Below are positions 1 through 10,399 of a stretch of DNA of 64,000 nt, in pieces. The position numbers were made by a program, and so were the translations under genes. Position 1 is the first letter of the stretch. Each line of letters starts with the position of its first letter. Under the pieces are notes generated by a model. That model saw nothing but the letters and a program-made list of their open reading frames with translations. It made no database searches and was not told where the DNA came from. Origin of the DNA: Kalaharituber pfeilii (Eukaryota > Ascomycota > Pezizomycetes > Pezizales > Pezizaceae); contig WHUZ01000004.1 of assembly GCA_015179045.1 (NCBI GenBank), forward strand, positions 62,001-126,000. The letters run 5' to 3'.

Positions 1-66
1 TTTTTTTTTTTCTTTTTTTTTTAAATCACATAACCCCGCTTGTAGCACGTGGCCATAGCAGGGGAG
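1..66 (-). mobile_element. 3' tail of a truncated non-LTR retroelement (tail type 2)
   Basis: The window opens with a T-run; on the minus strand this is the poly(A) end of an element whose last bases read GCGGGGTTATGTGA. The same ending occurs at 8839-8893 and near 9935-9975, so this is the 3' end of a repeat family. CCCTGC and GCGGGG can pair around a short GGC/GCT stem. The 5' limit is not visible. Confidence 0.5.
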
Positions 67-559
67 TGGGGGGGCACGCCAGCACTTTCAAGAGTCAAGG
101 GGATGACGAAAGGTTGGAAAGTGACGATGGGAATTGAGGATCGGAGGAGGGAAGGAGGGAGAGGAATGCTAACAACGTGACCCACGAGAGGGTAATACGA
201 TGCGTAGCGGAAGAATAAGGATAGCGGGGCAAGCGCTATAGAGAAAGATAATGGTGCAAACGGCGGCAGCAATGGAGTGGAGGCACGGAGGAAGGAAACG
301 AGGAGAGGAGTTGAGCGACTCTATGGTATTAAGTGGGTGCGGGTTTCCGCAGACTATATACACAGAAAGCGAGACGACTATACCCAAATGGTAGCCGTAG
401 ATATAGGCAACAAACTTGTACAGTTTCGTAAAGAAAAGACGAAGTAACACAAGCTGTATGCGAGTTCGAAACAAATCCCAGCTGAATGTGATATCCGAAG
501 TAATTCCGTAAATAAATGAAAGAATTACAATATACGAGATAACCATAGCAACCATCCAT

Positions 560-1003
560 GTAAACGACATGTGAAACGAAGATAAGAAAGAATTAAGCCA
601 ATAAAACATTAACAGAACGTGTATGTCGTGATAATAGAAGGCGGGATCAGACTGTCCGTTTTGACAAATGCGAGTGCCATGAAAGACAAATGGCGGCACA
701 CTTGGTGTTTGAGTGCGCGTCAGCAGAGTACCCAGAAGGATAAGAAAAATGGGAAGATGTGGACGTGGGAATATTGGTAGAAATGGTGAAGAGGTGGATT
801 TTCTCGAGCAGCTGTTTTATTCCATAGAAGCATTGAGAGCGGGAGTGAAGAGAAGCTGGAGGGAAGTGGGAGGATCATGTAGCTAATTTGTTTTTAGTTT
901 TGCCTCATACTTTCCCTCCAAGCATTGAGGGGGACGCTGCCGTAGCAAGTAGCGGTGACCAGAGCTACGTGAAAATACCAATCATAATACAAAAAAAAAA
1001 ACG
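560..1003 (+). mobile_element. Decayed LINE 3' end (C-terminal zinc finger plus poly(A))
   Basis: Read on the plus strand around 635-710, the frame gives a Cys/His cluster ending HLVFEC, the usual C-terminal zinc finger of LINE ORF2 proteins. After it comes an out-of-frame tail rich in Trp and Glu, a short 3' region, and an A11 run at about 992-1002. Stops interrupt the frame, so it is a relic. It belongs to a different LINE family from those further right: the C-rich finger has another spacing and the tail lacks the hairpin shared by the others. The upstream limit is unclear; 66-560 holds no recognisable gene. Confidence 0.45.
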
Positions 1004-1590
1004 GTCATCACCGGTTGCGCTGTTTTTTCGGAACATTGTTTTCAATACCTGACGTGTTTCTGACTTATTCCCCGAGACAGTGCAGAAAATTCCCGAATTG
1101 TCAAGTCGGCACGTCACTCAACTCTGGAGGTACTTGCCGCGGAAGTTGAGTCCGTCAAAAGGCCTGAAGTTCAATTAGACCAAAGCAATTGCTGGGTGTG
1201 GTTGTTGATCGCGAAGTAGCCGGAAAACAACCCGCTGTATCACCGGTCCCTTGCATTAGGTCTCCGCATGAGTGTGTTTGGAGGACTTGAGGGTAACAGC
1301 TGCAGAGCGGCATTCGGGCACGGTGAGACAAAAAACTCCGCATTGCTAGAATAAACGCTTACCCTGAAAAAGCAAGCGCGGGGAATTATATCTCCGGGAA
1401 CCAGTGAGAAATAAATCTGCGGCGCGGCTTATCCACTCTGCAAAGTTCTAAAGAAATTATAGAACAGGAATCGCGGCCACTCGTCGTAAGTACTGCTGGT
1501 TACGCCTCGCGCCGGATTGAACCCAGTCGCATTTGATATAGCTTGGGCCTAACATAAAGGGCTGAAGCACCAAGTAGTTCTGCAGCCTGA
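1004..1590. other. No recognisable feature
   Basis: No convincing ORF, RNA gene or repeat is visible between the LINE relic and the minisatellite. Short open frames on the minus strand lack any family resemblance. Confidence 0.5.
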
Positions 1591-2351
1591 GTTAAACTTA
1601 ATAGATATGGCAGGTCCGGCCGGCCCCACGGCCTCAGGTGAAGAAGAATGAGCTCAGATTTACAGGTATAGCAGGCCCCACCTACTGCCGTGAGATGAGG
1701 TAGAGTGAGCTGAGTTTGACAGGCATGGAAGGCCCAACCCGACGGCATGAGAAAGTTGACAAGTATGGCCGGCCCACAAGATGAGGCAGAATAAGCTGAA
1801 TTTGGCACGTATAGCCGGCCTGACCTGACAGCGCGAGATCAGGCACAATGAGCTGAATTTGACAGGTATGGCAGGCCCAACCTGCCGGCACGAGATGCGG
1901 CAGAATGAGCTGAACTTGACAGGTTTGGCAAACCCTATTCGACGATGTAAGAGATGAGACAAAATAAGCTGAATTTAACAGGTTTGGCAGGCCCTATTCG
2001 ACGGCGTGAGATGAGCCAGATTGAGCTGAATTTGACATATATATCCAGCCCATCCCAACGGTGCAAGATGCAGTAGAATGACCTGAATTTGACACATATG
2101 GCCCACCGGAGCTGACGGTGCGAGATGCGGTGAGATGAGCTGAATTTGACAGGCATGGCCTGCCCGAGCCTACGGTAAAAAAATGGGATGAGTTGAGACG
2201 TATGGCATGCCCGAGGTACGAGATGGGATGAGGTCCAATGCAGATCACGGCCTGTTGGATTCATTGATTTCAGGCCCAACGTGATGGCGTAGAATGAGTT
2301 GAATTTGACAGGTATGGCAGGTCCGGCCGGACAGCGTGAGAGGAGGTAAAA
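1590..2351. repeat. Degenerate 57-bp minisatellite, about 14 copies
   Basis: Repeated units begin with variants of GCTGAATTTGACAGGTATGG and end with variants of GAGATGAGGCAGAATGA. Most are 57 bp, a few shortened. Copies differ at many positions, so the array is old. Because 57 is a multiple of three, the minus strand stays open over long parts (1660-1962 and 1935-2279) and reads as a 19-residue repeat with a core like PVKFSSFCLIS. No start context, intron or homologous domain suggests a real protein. Confidence 0.85.
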
Positions 2352-2809
2352 TGAGTGTCACGCGGCGGCAAGCTGGTGCTGCTAAGGGATACAACCGGTT
2401 CAGGGTAACAGTAGTTGTGCACGCGCTGAATGGCAGAGGCCTGACCAATATTGGGCCTGACAAACTTGACAGGAGAGGCTTGACAGGAGCGGTTCAGCAG
2501 TTCTAGTTCAGCAGTTCAGCAGTTCGGGTTCAGCGGCGATGGCAGGCTATGGTGGAAAGGTAGAGAAGACCAAGTACTGAATTAGATCTAGGGATTGAGA
2601 AGAATAACAAGAACATATGGACTGCGAGGAACCATATGGGTCTATTGAGAAGACAAGACAACAGACAAGGCGAGAAGGAACTATTTACATGAGGGCAAGA
2701 TAGAGCCTATATAGACATGATAGGTTCATTAGCTAAGAAACATAATACAAAGGTAGAAGCAGCGACGAGGGCAGTAGTAAGAACAGAGTGGTGAAGGCAG
2801 AGTTTTCAT
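2352..2809 (-). other. Possible solo LTR or leader relic
   Basis: On the minus strand the stretch near 2400 begins TGTTACCCTGAACCGG and further on has a TATA-like CTATATAGG, the order expected of a fungal Gypsy LTR. A similar arrangement lies at 13840-14222. There is no second LTR, gag or pol here, so this is a weak inference. Confidence 0.25.
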
Positions 2810-2906
2810 GGCAGGCAGGCTATACTGGCAGGGGCTGTACTGGCAGGCGGGCTGTACTGGCAGGCGGGCTGTACTGGCAGGCGGACTATACTGGCAGGCG
2901 GGCTAT
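2810..2906. repeat. 17-bp tandem repeat, about 5 copies
   Basis: The unit ACTGGCAGGCGGGCTGT repeats about five times with few changes. It lies just outside the short LINE insertion that follows. Confidence 0.8.
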
Positions 2907-2925
2907 TCTTGCAGCTTGCTAGCTA

Positions 2926-2956
<31 letters not shown>

Positions 2957-3010
2957 TCATTAATCGCTTGCCGCCCCACGGGCTATGGCGAAGCTTAGCC
3001 CGTGGATGAT
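2926..3010 (-). mobile_element. 85-bp severely 5'-truncated LINE insertion
   Basis: A T-run followed by the LINE 3' hairpin (TCGC, GCCC loop GTG GGGC, GCGA on the minus strand) is flanked by a perfect 13-bp direct repeat AGCTTGCTAGCTA at 2913-2925 and 3011-3023. The insertion therefore consists of the poly(A), the hairpin and about 25 further bases. Confidence 0.85.
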
Positions 3011-3198
3011 AGCTTGCTAGCTAGATAGCCGGTTCTATGAGCTTGCCTGCTGTTTTTTTTTTTTTTTTTTTTTAATTTCATTACTCGCATACCGCCTTGT
3101 AGGCTACGGCGAGGGTGTAGATACATGCAAAATAATAAACGGAAAATAAACAGCATATAAAACCATAAAGTGAAAGGAAAAAGTGAGACTATATCCGG

Positions 3199-3880
3199 TT
3201 ACTCCGCCGCCCAGTCCATCACCTCCGCCAACGTTATGTCTCCCCCTCCTTATCTCTTGACAGCTCCCTTAACCCCGCCTCTCCTCTCGGTAGTCTTTTC
3301 TTCCACACTTCACACCTACTCATGATGTGCTCAAAATTTTCGAAGTCTCTTCCGCACCATCTGCATTCGGGAGAGGTCTCCTTCCCTATCTGATATCTCC
3401 ACTGTCGTACTCCCTTGTTTCCCAGAATTCCTGCGAGAGTGGATACCCTCCTCCTGCTCCCAAATACTCCAGTGGTCTGTATGACAACTTCAGTCTCTTC
3501 CTCTCTTCGGCTCTCCACTCTTTGAATTGCGGTCTAATACCCGCCTCAGTCACTGTCTCGTCCTGGTATTGCATTGCTGTAGCAACCTTTGCCGCCATAT
3601 CTGCCCTAGTATTACCTCTGACTCCTTTATGCGACTTCACCCACATCACCGCCATGTCATGTTCCCCCCGATTAATCCTCTCTTCCCACCTCCTCCTTAC
3701 GAGCCTAGCGGGCCCCTCCAGTGTCAAGTCTCCTCTCGCTATCCTTTGCAGTTTCGCTATAGTAACTCTGGAATCCGTAATGACCAGCAACTCTCTCTCT
3801 CTCTCCAGAGCTTCTCCCACCGCTATCAGCTCTCCGTCATTCACCGTACATTGCCTCCCCAGGTAGACAGAAGTATCTTT
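3199..3880 (-). pseudogene. LINE-A ORF2, RNase H and CCHC zinc finger part
   Basis: The C-terminal part of LINE-A ORF2. RNase H motifs are visible: TDSR (second half of the active site) and HKGVRGNTRAD (the last catalytic Asp). Then comes the conserved linker TLAGILGNKG and a finger CRWCGRDFENFEHIMSRC. The frame of the RNase H part differs by one from the reverse transcriptase (RT) upstream (shift near 3880), and again before the end, where the frame ending in DWAAE and a TAA at 3201-3199 matches the copy at 17734-18302. Domain assignment is secure; the protein is not made intact. Confidence 0.8.
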
Positions 3881-5400
3881 GCTACCTTGGTGTACCCCGG
3901 CACCTGTCTTGCCTTCTCTCCTGCTCCCGTCTGTATATATACTCGACCACCCCCCTCTTCTTCTCTAGAAATAATGTCCTCCCATTCCTCTCCGCAAAGG
4001 TCCTTGGAATAGAACGGATGTACATAAACTGGTAGTGGGTCATGGTGCTCGAGTGAACCTCTCAGGTATCTGGTCTCCGGTTGAGGGTCGTTTATCGGTT
4101 CCTCCCCAAACCTCAACGTCCTAGCTTCCACCCTCTTCGCCTCTCCGTCCACAAAAGTCTCAACCGATTCCAGATTCGCCAGCCCTTCCACCACGTCCCT
4201 TCTCGTTCCCCATGGAGTTTCGACTATCTCCCTGGCCACCCCATACTGCCACTTCTCTAGCTGTCTAATCTTGCGATCCGCAGGGGAGCCTTTCGCGTAA
4301 CACGCCCATGCCCAACTTCCCCAGGTAGCTATGTTCCTGGCAATGCTTGTATATAGCTGCTGTCTTCTAGCGGGTGGTATTTTGTGTAGCCGTGATGCTA
4401 CCCGCCATGCTGCCTTCCTCAGTTGTAATCTCCTGTTGAAGTGGTCATCGAACTTTAATTCCCAGTCTACATACAGCCCTACCAACCTGTAACCTCGTCC
4501 CTTTGTACCTATCACAATGGTCTCAGCCTTCTGAGGGTCCAGCTCCAACCCTTCCTCCCATGCCTCCTCAGTCAGCTTTCTGCGATGCTCCAATATGTCT
4601 CTCTTTAACTGCCTCAGCGGCCTGTTGGCCAGAATGCAGTAGAAGTCGTCCACGTAGGATCTGGAGAACTCGCGACTGTCTGCTTTTCCAGCCACTGGTG
4701 CAATCGCAACTAGGAAAAGTACTGGGGAACCCTGAGGGGTGCCGTTGGTCATTGTGCTCTCTCCTCTAACCTTCCCATCCCATGAGACTTTAAAATTTGT
4801 CGGCTGTAGGAAGCCTTCCACGAAGGCTGCCATATTCGGATCAACTGTCTCTATTCTCCTCACCACCTTCTCTCTCCGTAGATGGTTGAAGGCCGATTTT
4901 ATGTCGTCTCCGACTATTGCCGTCCACTCGTTTCTTTGGAGTCTCCTATCCACCTCCTTTAGCACCTGTCGCTGTAGGTCCTCAGCCCCCCGCATCGGTC
5001 TGCCACCCAGCTGGGTTTTTCTAAACAGTTCATCCCGCCTCTGAATGAGATCCGCTACTACCTTCTGTCCGAGCTTGGCCACTGTGTTCAACAGAGTAAT
5101 CGGTCTCCATCCTGCCGGGTCATCCCTAGGCCTGCCTTTCTTATGTATCATCACCACGTTAAATCCCTTAGCAAACTGATAGTTCCCATTTATATATTCC
5201 ATGATCTCCTCTCGAACCGCTGTCCAGAACGTGGACCCCCTTAGCATCTTCAGAATTCCATACTGTATTCCATCAGGCCCTGGTGCTAACCTGGATATCG
5301 TCTTCATCAATGCCTTATCTATGGCCTGTCTCGCCTCTTCCCTGTCTATAAGCAATCCAGTTGGCCTCCGAGTGACCGGTGTCTCGCTAGGCTCCTCTAT
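3841..5400 (-). pseudogene. LINE-A ORF2, reverse transcriptase part
   Basis: Frame with RT motifs in order: GPDGI near the start, the GWRPI/LLNT block, DIKSAFNHL with the first catalytic Asp, NGTPQGSPV, and YVDDFY carrying the YxDD pair, then a connection segment with SWAWACYAKG. It reads on from the endonuclease once the 230-bp insertion at 5412-5641 is removed (…ERKFI joins IEEP…). A frameshift downstream and the insertion inactivate it. Confidence 0.88.
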
Positions 5401-5411
5401 AATAAATTTCC

Positions 5412-5641
5412 GATTGCACCGTTTGGGGGGGAAAATGGGGAGGAGCTGAAGGTATAAGACAGTTAGATAAGGACAAGAACTTGGCGGAGATTCTCGAGTG
5501 GGCAGGGAAGGAGTAAGGGTTTTCTACATACATTGTCTAATTTTCTATTTTATGTACTTAAACATCGTCATAGCCCATAGGGCGGCATACGATTAATGAA
5601 ATAAAAAAAAAAAAAAATAAAAATAAAAAAAAATAAAAATA
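5412..5641 (+). mobile_element. 5'-truncated LINE copy nested in LINE-A ORF2
   Basis: Plus-strand fragment flanked by the 11-bp duplication AATAAATTTCC at 5401-5411 and 5642-5652. Its body aligns with 18195-18398 (end of the zinc-finger region, stop, 3' UTR, hairpin, poly(A)). The hairpin arm pair ATCGT/ACGAT differs from CTCGC/GCGAG in other copies but still pairs. It lies antisense to LINE-A and is therefore younger than it. Confidence 0.9.
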
Positions 5642-5652
5642 AATAAATTTCC

Positions 5653-6699
5653 TCTCCACTAACATCTCCATGACCTGCTGATCTGTGCCTGGGATGTCCA
5701 TGAGCTCGTGCTCCCGAAATGGGTCTCGTGCCAACCTGAATATATCCCATGGCGACGTTATTCTGTCCTCTTCCATGTACTCCTCCCAACATGCCTTCTT
5801 CTTCTCCCTAATTATGTCTCTCAACAACCTCCTAGCTCTCGTTTTCTCTGCCTGTGTATTCCCCTTCCGAAGTATATATTTCACCATCTTTCGCGCCTCC
5901 TTTACCTCCTTATCAAACCACCTCTTGGATCGTTCTGTGATGTGTACATCCTTCGTGAAGATTTGGCTCAGCCTGGTGAGTAAGTCGTATGCCTTGACAT
6001 TCTTCTCCAGTGACCTGTCTTCCCATTCCTGTAAGAAATCCTCCCATCTTTCCCAATCTGTAACCTTCATGGTTCTAGTGACTGGACCTCGTGTCTTTAG
6101 TCGACCATATATCATCGCATGGTCAGCTCCAGCTATCCAAGTGATGCCCCTAGTCTTCCATTCTCCCCTTCTCGCAAAGACTAGATCCAATAAAGCTTCC
6201 CTTATCAAGCCCTCCACTATGCGTGTCCAGGTCACTGTCCCTTTTGCAATCTGCTGTTCCAGTCCATGAGCCCAAAGGGTGTCTCTTAACGCTATTCCTC
6301 TCCTGTCCCTCTTATCACTCCAGTCCTCATGATGGCTATTACAGTCTCCAATTATAATGTCTGAGTCCCCTATCTCTTCCAGCTCTTCTTCTACATCTGC
6401 ATCGCTATTCCAATAGACTCCTGTTATCTTCTGTCCCTGCATGTAAATACTCACGTGTCTGTCCCCCTTCCCACTCTAATGTCTTGTACTAAGTCTTTCC
6501 GTGCATACGCCGCAATCTTTCCTGTTTGACTAGGGGTGTGGATTGTAGTGTATGCTGGATGAAACGTAGTCCCTCCTCCTGGCGCTCTCCAGCTCTCTCC
6601 TATAAAAATTATGTCTGCACCCTTCTCCGCCCCTTCCTGTAATGTTAGATCTGTCCCCTCAATCGACCTCCCCACATTTTGGTATATGATGTCAATCAT
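5653..6699 (-). pseudogene. LINE-A ORF2, apurinic-type endonuclease (EEP) part
   Basis: ORF2 most likely starts at the ATG at 6699 (MIDIIYQNVGRS), which overlaps the end of ORF1 by 8 nt. Endonuclease motifs: IIYQN, IIFIGESW (catalytic Glu), IIIGDCNSHHEDW (GDxN block) and GADHAMIYG (the Asp-His of the SDH motif). The frame shifts once near 6451-6466 at a G5 run. The 3' side is split from the RT by the insertion at 5412-5641. Confidence 0.85.
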
Positions 6700-8838
6700 T
6701 GTTGTTTGTTTGCCCTCTCTGGTACCCAACGGGGACGTCGTCTTGGGGAAGTTGAGGTGGAGGTATCCATTCCTTTCTCGCATTTGCACTGTCACAGCCG
6801 GGGTGGTGATCCCCCCTTCTCCCACAACAGTTACATGTTTGATTAAAGCCTCCATTCAAGTTTACTATCTCGTCCACGTCCTTTCTTCTGGGTGACCTCT
6901 GTAGCCAATCCGGGAGGTTCCTCTGTTTCGGTACCCATTCTATAACCTGTCCCACCTGGAAGTGGTGGTAGTACCCCTCGGAATCAGTATATCTGTATCG
7001 TCTCGCATTGGCTGATCTCTCTTTTCCTAAATCTTGCCTCAAGTAGCATTTAATTCTTTCTCCTCTGAATTTCAGGCCGCCCTTCAACACCTGTACAACG
7101 TTGTCTGATACGAAGAACGACACTGCCCTGTTCCAATTCCGTGGGGGGACCATACTATCTCTGAGCCTCCTTGCGCCCCGATTTGCTATGTCTCCTGGGT
7201 TTGCTTCACGTAGTTCCCATTCTACTCTTGAGATCCATTCCCTGTCCTGTATGTCAAACGTCACTAATTCAACTAGACGGCTGTCCCAATCGACCCTGGT
7301 GCCCGGGTGGTCGCGTTTGACCGCCCTTGTTAATGCCTCCAGATTTCTCGGCCCCTGTTTTGTTCCAACATCTGCCATAAGAAGTATCTTCTCCTTTGGG
7401 AAATTCTGATCCAAGATAATCCTTCGCACTATGTAGGGGGCTCCTGGTCCCATGTTCTGGTTGATTCTTGCCCTCAGGCGTTCCATCTCGCCATTCCCCT
7501 GTTGTACTCTTTCCCATTTTTCTCTCCAGTTACCTGAGTTATACAATCTTGCCTGCCACAGCTGGTTCCTTGGTATCATTCCCGTTGGCTCTCCTTGCTT
7601 CCTCTTGTTTGGGGCCTGCGGAGTTGAATTCTTTGGTCCCTTCGGAATGTTCACAGTCTCCCCGCTGTGGCCCCTGCTGGCGGCCGCCGCGGCGTATGTG
7701 TTCTTCCCACCCTTCATCTTACCCTCTCCTCTCTCTGTCTGTCCTGTCTCTTTCCCTTTCCCTGTCTTCACATTAGCTCCTTTTCTTTCTTTTTTCCCTA
7801 TATCCGTCGCCTCTTGTATTGGGGTTGTTTGTGTCTTCCCTGGCGTGTCTTGTGGCAGTGGTGGGGCGTCTGTCATTGGAATATCATTAACCTCTCCTTT
7901 CTCGGCATCTCTGTATCCTATGTCCTTGCTACTTCTACTCCCTTGACCCTCGTCTCTTCCCGGCCCTTTCATGCTTTCACTCGGGGCTCTCATCTTGTCC
8001 TTTGTATAGCCTCTCGTCTCTTCTAATTGGGGACTCCTTCTCCTCTTCTTCGGCGGCTCCTCACTCTCTTCCTTATTCTTGTCGGCCCGCCTACTCGCTT
8101 CCTGCTGTATTTCTTTGCCTTTCCCCTTCACTTGTACTCTCTCCGCTTCCCGTGCCTGCTTGGCTTCTTCTTCAGCTCGTATCAGCTCCTCTGGCCACTC
8201 TGGTAAGACGACTACTCTGTCCTCTATGCTTTCTAGCCTCCCGACAACTTGTGCTAAAACTCTCGATAGGCTCTCCAGTCCTCTCTGCTGGATCTTCAAT
8301 ATGTCCTGTATGCCATATAGCTGGACTTTCATCTCCTCCGTTAGTTCCCTGACGATCCTGTCTCTCTCCTTGGCTAGTTGGTTGATCACTATATGCCTTG
8401 TTTGATCTTCAAGTATCTGTATCATCACCCTGAACTCGTTTGTAGTATCTTCTCCACCCGCTTCTGTCATGTGTTTATCCCTCCCTGTCGTATGATTCTC
8501 CTTCCAGCTCCAGTACTCCTTAGCCATTCTTTCCGTCCATTCCCTGAGGTCTTGGTCAGTCTCTCTTCTCCATCTCTGCAGCCCAAATCTCTTTTCCAGT
8601 CCGCGGAGTGCTTCAGCTGTCGATGCTCCCATATACCCCGCCGTCTCTGGTTTCACTCGTCCCTCTGCCATTTTCTCCGCCCAGCTTCTAGCTTGTCTCG
8701 CTGCTGCATTGCATGTATCAATCAAAAAATTTTCCTCATGTTCTCGCTCATCTATGTCTGATGTCCTGGGCCTGTCTGGCGTGGGGGGCCTAATGCTCGT
8801 GGGTTGCGTGTATCCGCAGCTGTTGGCGGGAGGCGGTC
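6692..8838 (-). CDS. LINE-A ORF1, gag-like RNA-binding protein
   Basis: About 715 residues: a coiled, Arg/Glu-rich N-terminal half, a Lys/Pro/Ser-rich middle, a globular nucleic-acid-binding-like region and a Cys/His cluster near the C-terminus (CNCCGRRGDHHPGC, a slightly off-spaced zinc knuckle). ORF1 proteins of LINEs coat the element RNA and act as chaperones. The native start is not certain: the open frame runs upstream into the poly(A) of the insertion at 8839-9218, which adds a Lys run and a foreign ATG at 8893. In the pre-insertion sequence a TGA lies just upstream in this frame, so a start inside the frame or an upstream frameshift must be assumed. Confidence 0.75.
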
Positions 8839-9218
8839 TTTTTTTTTTTTTTTTTTTTATTTTCACATAACCCCGCTTGCAGCTGTTCGCCATGGCAGGG
8901 TCCCTGGACCGAGGTCCTTATGGCCCGGAGACAGGCACCTAAAAACAAACAACAACTCACTATATACACCGACATTCAAAAGGGAATAGAGGAAATAAAA
9001 CCCATGAGACAACCCGCTATGCCGTCAAGTCCATTTCCTCCACCTCCCTCCCCTTCCCCTTTCTGTCCACCTTTGAATTTCTATCCCAGTCACACAGGCA
9101 CGAATCGTACCACTTGCCTGACAACCTTACCTTCGCTGGTGTTTGGCTATCCGATTCCACCTCCCCCTCCAGGTAGATGACAACCGAGCTAGCCTTCTTT
9201 CCCTCCCTCCTCTCTTTC
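8839..9218 (-). mobile_element. 380-bp nested retroelement fragment, ORF1 C-terminus plus tail type 2
   Basis: Flanked by a perfect 16-bp direct repeat TTGGCGGGAGGCGGTC at 8823-8838 and 9219-9234. On the minus strand it reads KKASSVVIYLEGEVE and VRLSGKWYDS, clearly related to the ORF1 C-terminus at 17600-17690 (KKTSSAVVYLEKETE, VRLGGRWLRS). It then passes straight into a 3' UTR ending GCGGGGTTATGTGA and poly(A). No ORF2 lies between, so it derives from an element that already lacked it. Confidence 0.85.
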
Positions 9219-9289
9219 TTGGCGGGAGGCGGTCATGGCTTGCCGGCGGTCGTGGATTGCCGGCGAAACCTCTCCGGACAGGCAGATTC

Positions 9290-10264
9290 TGCCTGCCGCT
9301 CCTGGACCTCATCAGACGATAAACTTTACGCCATGACACTGTTACATAGGTACCAACATTGTGGGGTAAGTATGATCAATTGTTGGTACAGGCATATTGC
9401 AAGACAAGTTTTAATTTGACTAGTGACGTAAGTGCATACCGGCCTACTGGCTACCAAAATCGGCCCATGCTGTAATCTACTAGTTTGAATGCATGATTAC
9501 TCAATTAAGTAAAAAATGAAAATGGAAAAATAATAGAAAAATAGATCTGAATTAATGAGCAGATGAAGAAACAAAAATGAAATCTTGGATTTCCTATAGT
9601 ATCTCACTCTGTGATATTACTCCCTTATCAGTTCCTGTCACACTGCTAGTAGGCTTCGTCTTGCGGTATCTCTTGCTTCTCTTGCTCTTAGGATGTTACA
9701 TTTGGAGTACACCACTCCAGATGTACAAGAGCCTATTCATTTGCATTGCGGAGCATTTTGAGGGTGTACAATTGAGGTACAGGTGTAGTAAAAGCTTCAG
9801 GATATCCTGCAAAGCCTGACAATTTTGAAACTGCTGGATGAGTTGCGCCGCTTTACAGGCTTGAAAGTAAGCAAATCGCTCTGCTTCTTCACTAGAAAGA
9901 TTCACATGATATTGCTCTGTTCAAATAATTTTGTTCACATAACCCCGCATACAAGCTACAAGCCTATGACGGCGACCAAAAAAAATCACTAGAATATGTG
10001 AAGTTGATAATCCAGCTGGCGCCGTTTGGCCATGGGTCAATAATCCAGCTGTTTGCAATGATCACGATCCGGCAGCTTGAGACATCGACGCTGTACCATA
10101 GGTTCGGTTGATGTAGTTAATAGCCATCTAGGGTGAAATAAAATGAATGGAATTGGGGTCTGCAATTCAAAAAATGGTCCAAGCTTCTTGTGACATGGAA
10201 GCTTGTACTGGTACAGTAAGTAATACTACTCGTTACCAGCATTAGAAACCTTTTCTTTAGTTCC
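9290..10264. other. AT-rich stretch without a gene; a type-2 tail near 9935
   Basis: No credible coding sequence. At 9935-9990 the minus strand carries ATGCGGGGTTATGTGA, a third copy of the type-2 retroelement ending, here followed by only a few A residues. The remainder is AT-rich with short chance ORFs. Confidence 0.4.
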
Positions 10265-10364
10265 AGCGTCATTTACCATTTTTATTTTCTTAGTCTGCAT
10301 TCACTTATCACCTTTTTGTATTTAAGACATCGCCATAGCCCATAGGGCGGCAAGTGATTAATGA

Positions 10365-10399
<35 letters not shown>
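10265..10399 (+). mobile_element. Short 5'-truncated LINE 3' end
   Basis: Ends with the shared hairpin (ATCGC, GCCC loop ATA GGGC, GTGAT, with one G-U pair), TAATGATAT and an A-run to 10399. The 5' limit is estimated from similarity to 5530-5600. No clear TSD was found. It abuts the Gypsy gag relic. Confidence 0.65.

Larger units (their letters stand above)
3053..9289 (-). mobile_element. LINE-A: decayed full-length-size LINE with two nested insertions
   Basis: Minus-strand element with ORF1 (zinc-knuckle protein), ORF2 (endonuclease, reverse transcriptase, RNase H, CCHC finger), a 3' hairpin and poly(A) at 3053-3073. It is interrupted by insertions at 5412-5641 and 8839-9218. The 3' end is clear. 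The 5' end is uncertain: a weak 9-bp match TGCCTGCYG at 3044-3052 and 9290-9298 would place it at 9289. The domain order (ORF1 with knuckle; EEP, RT, RNase H, CCHC in ORF2) fits the Tad1-type LINEs of fungi. Frameshifts in ORF2 show that it is inactive. Confidence 0.85.

Noticed and set aside
7452..8405. Several plus-strand ORFs of 100-160 codons
   Set aside because: They are antisense to LINE-A ORF1, low in complexity (Ser/Leu/Pro), and have no domain.
3044..9298. TSD for LINE-A (TGCCTGCYG)
   Set aside because: Nine bases with one mismatch in repetitive surroundings; used only as a provisional limit, not as proof.
9127..9339. Minus ORF starting MSWRKVYRL upstream of LINE-A
   Set aside because: It runs through the TSD into the 380-bp insertion and is not in frame with ORF1; probably chance or 5' leader.
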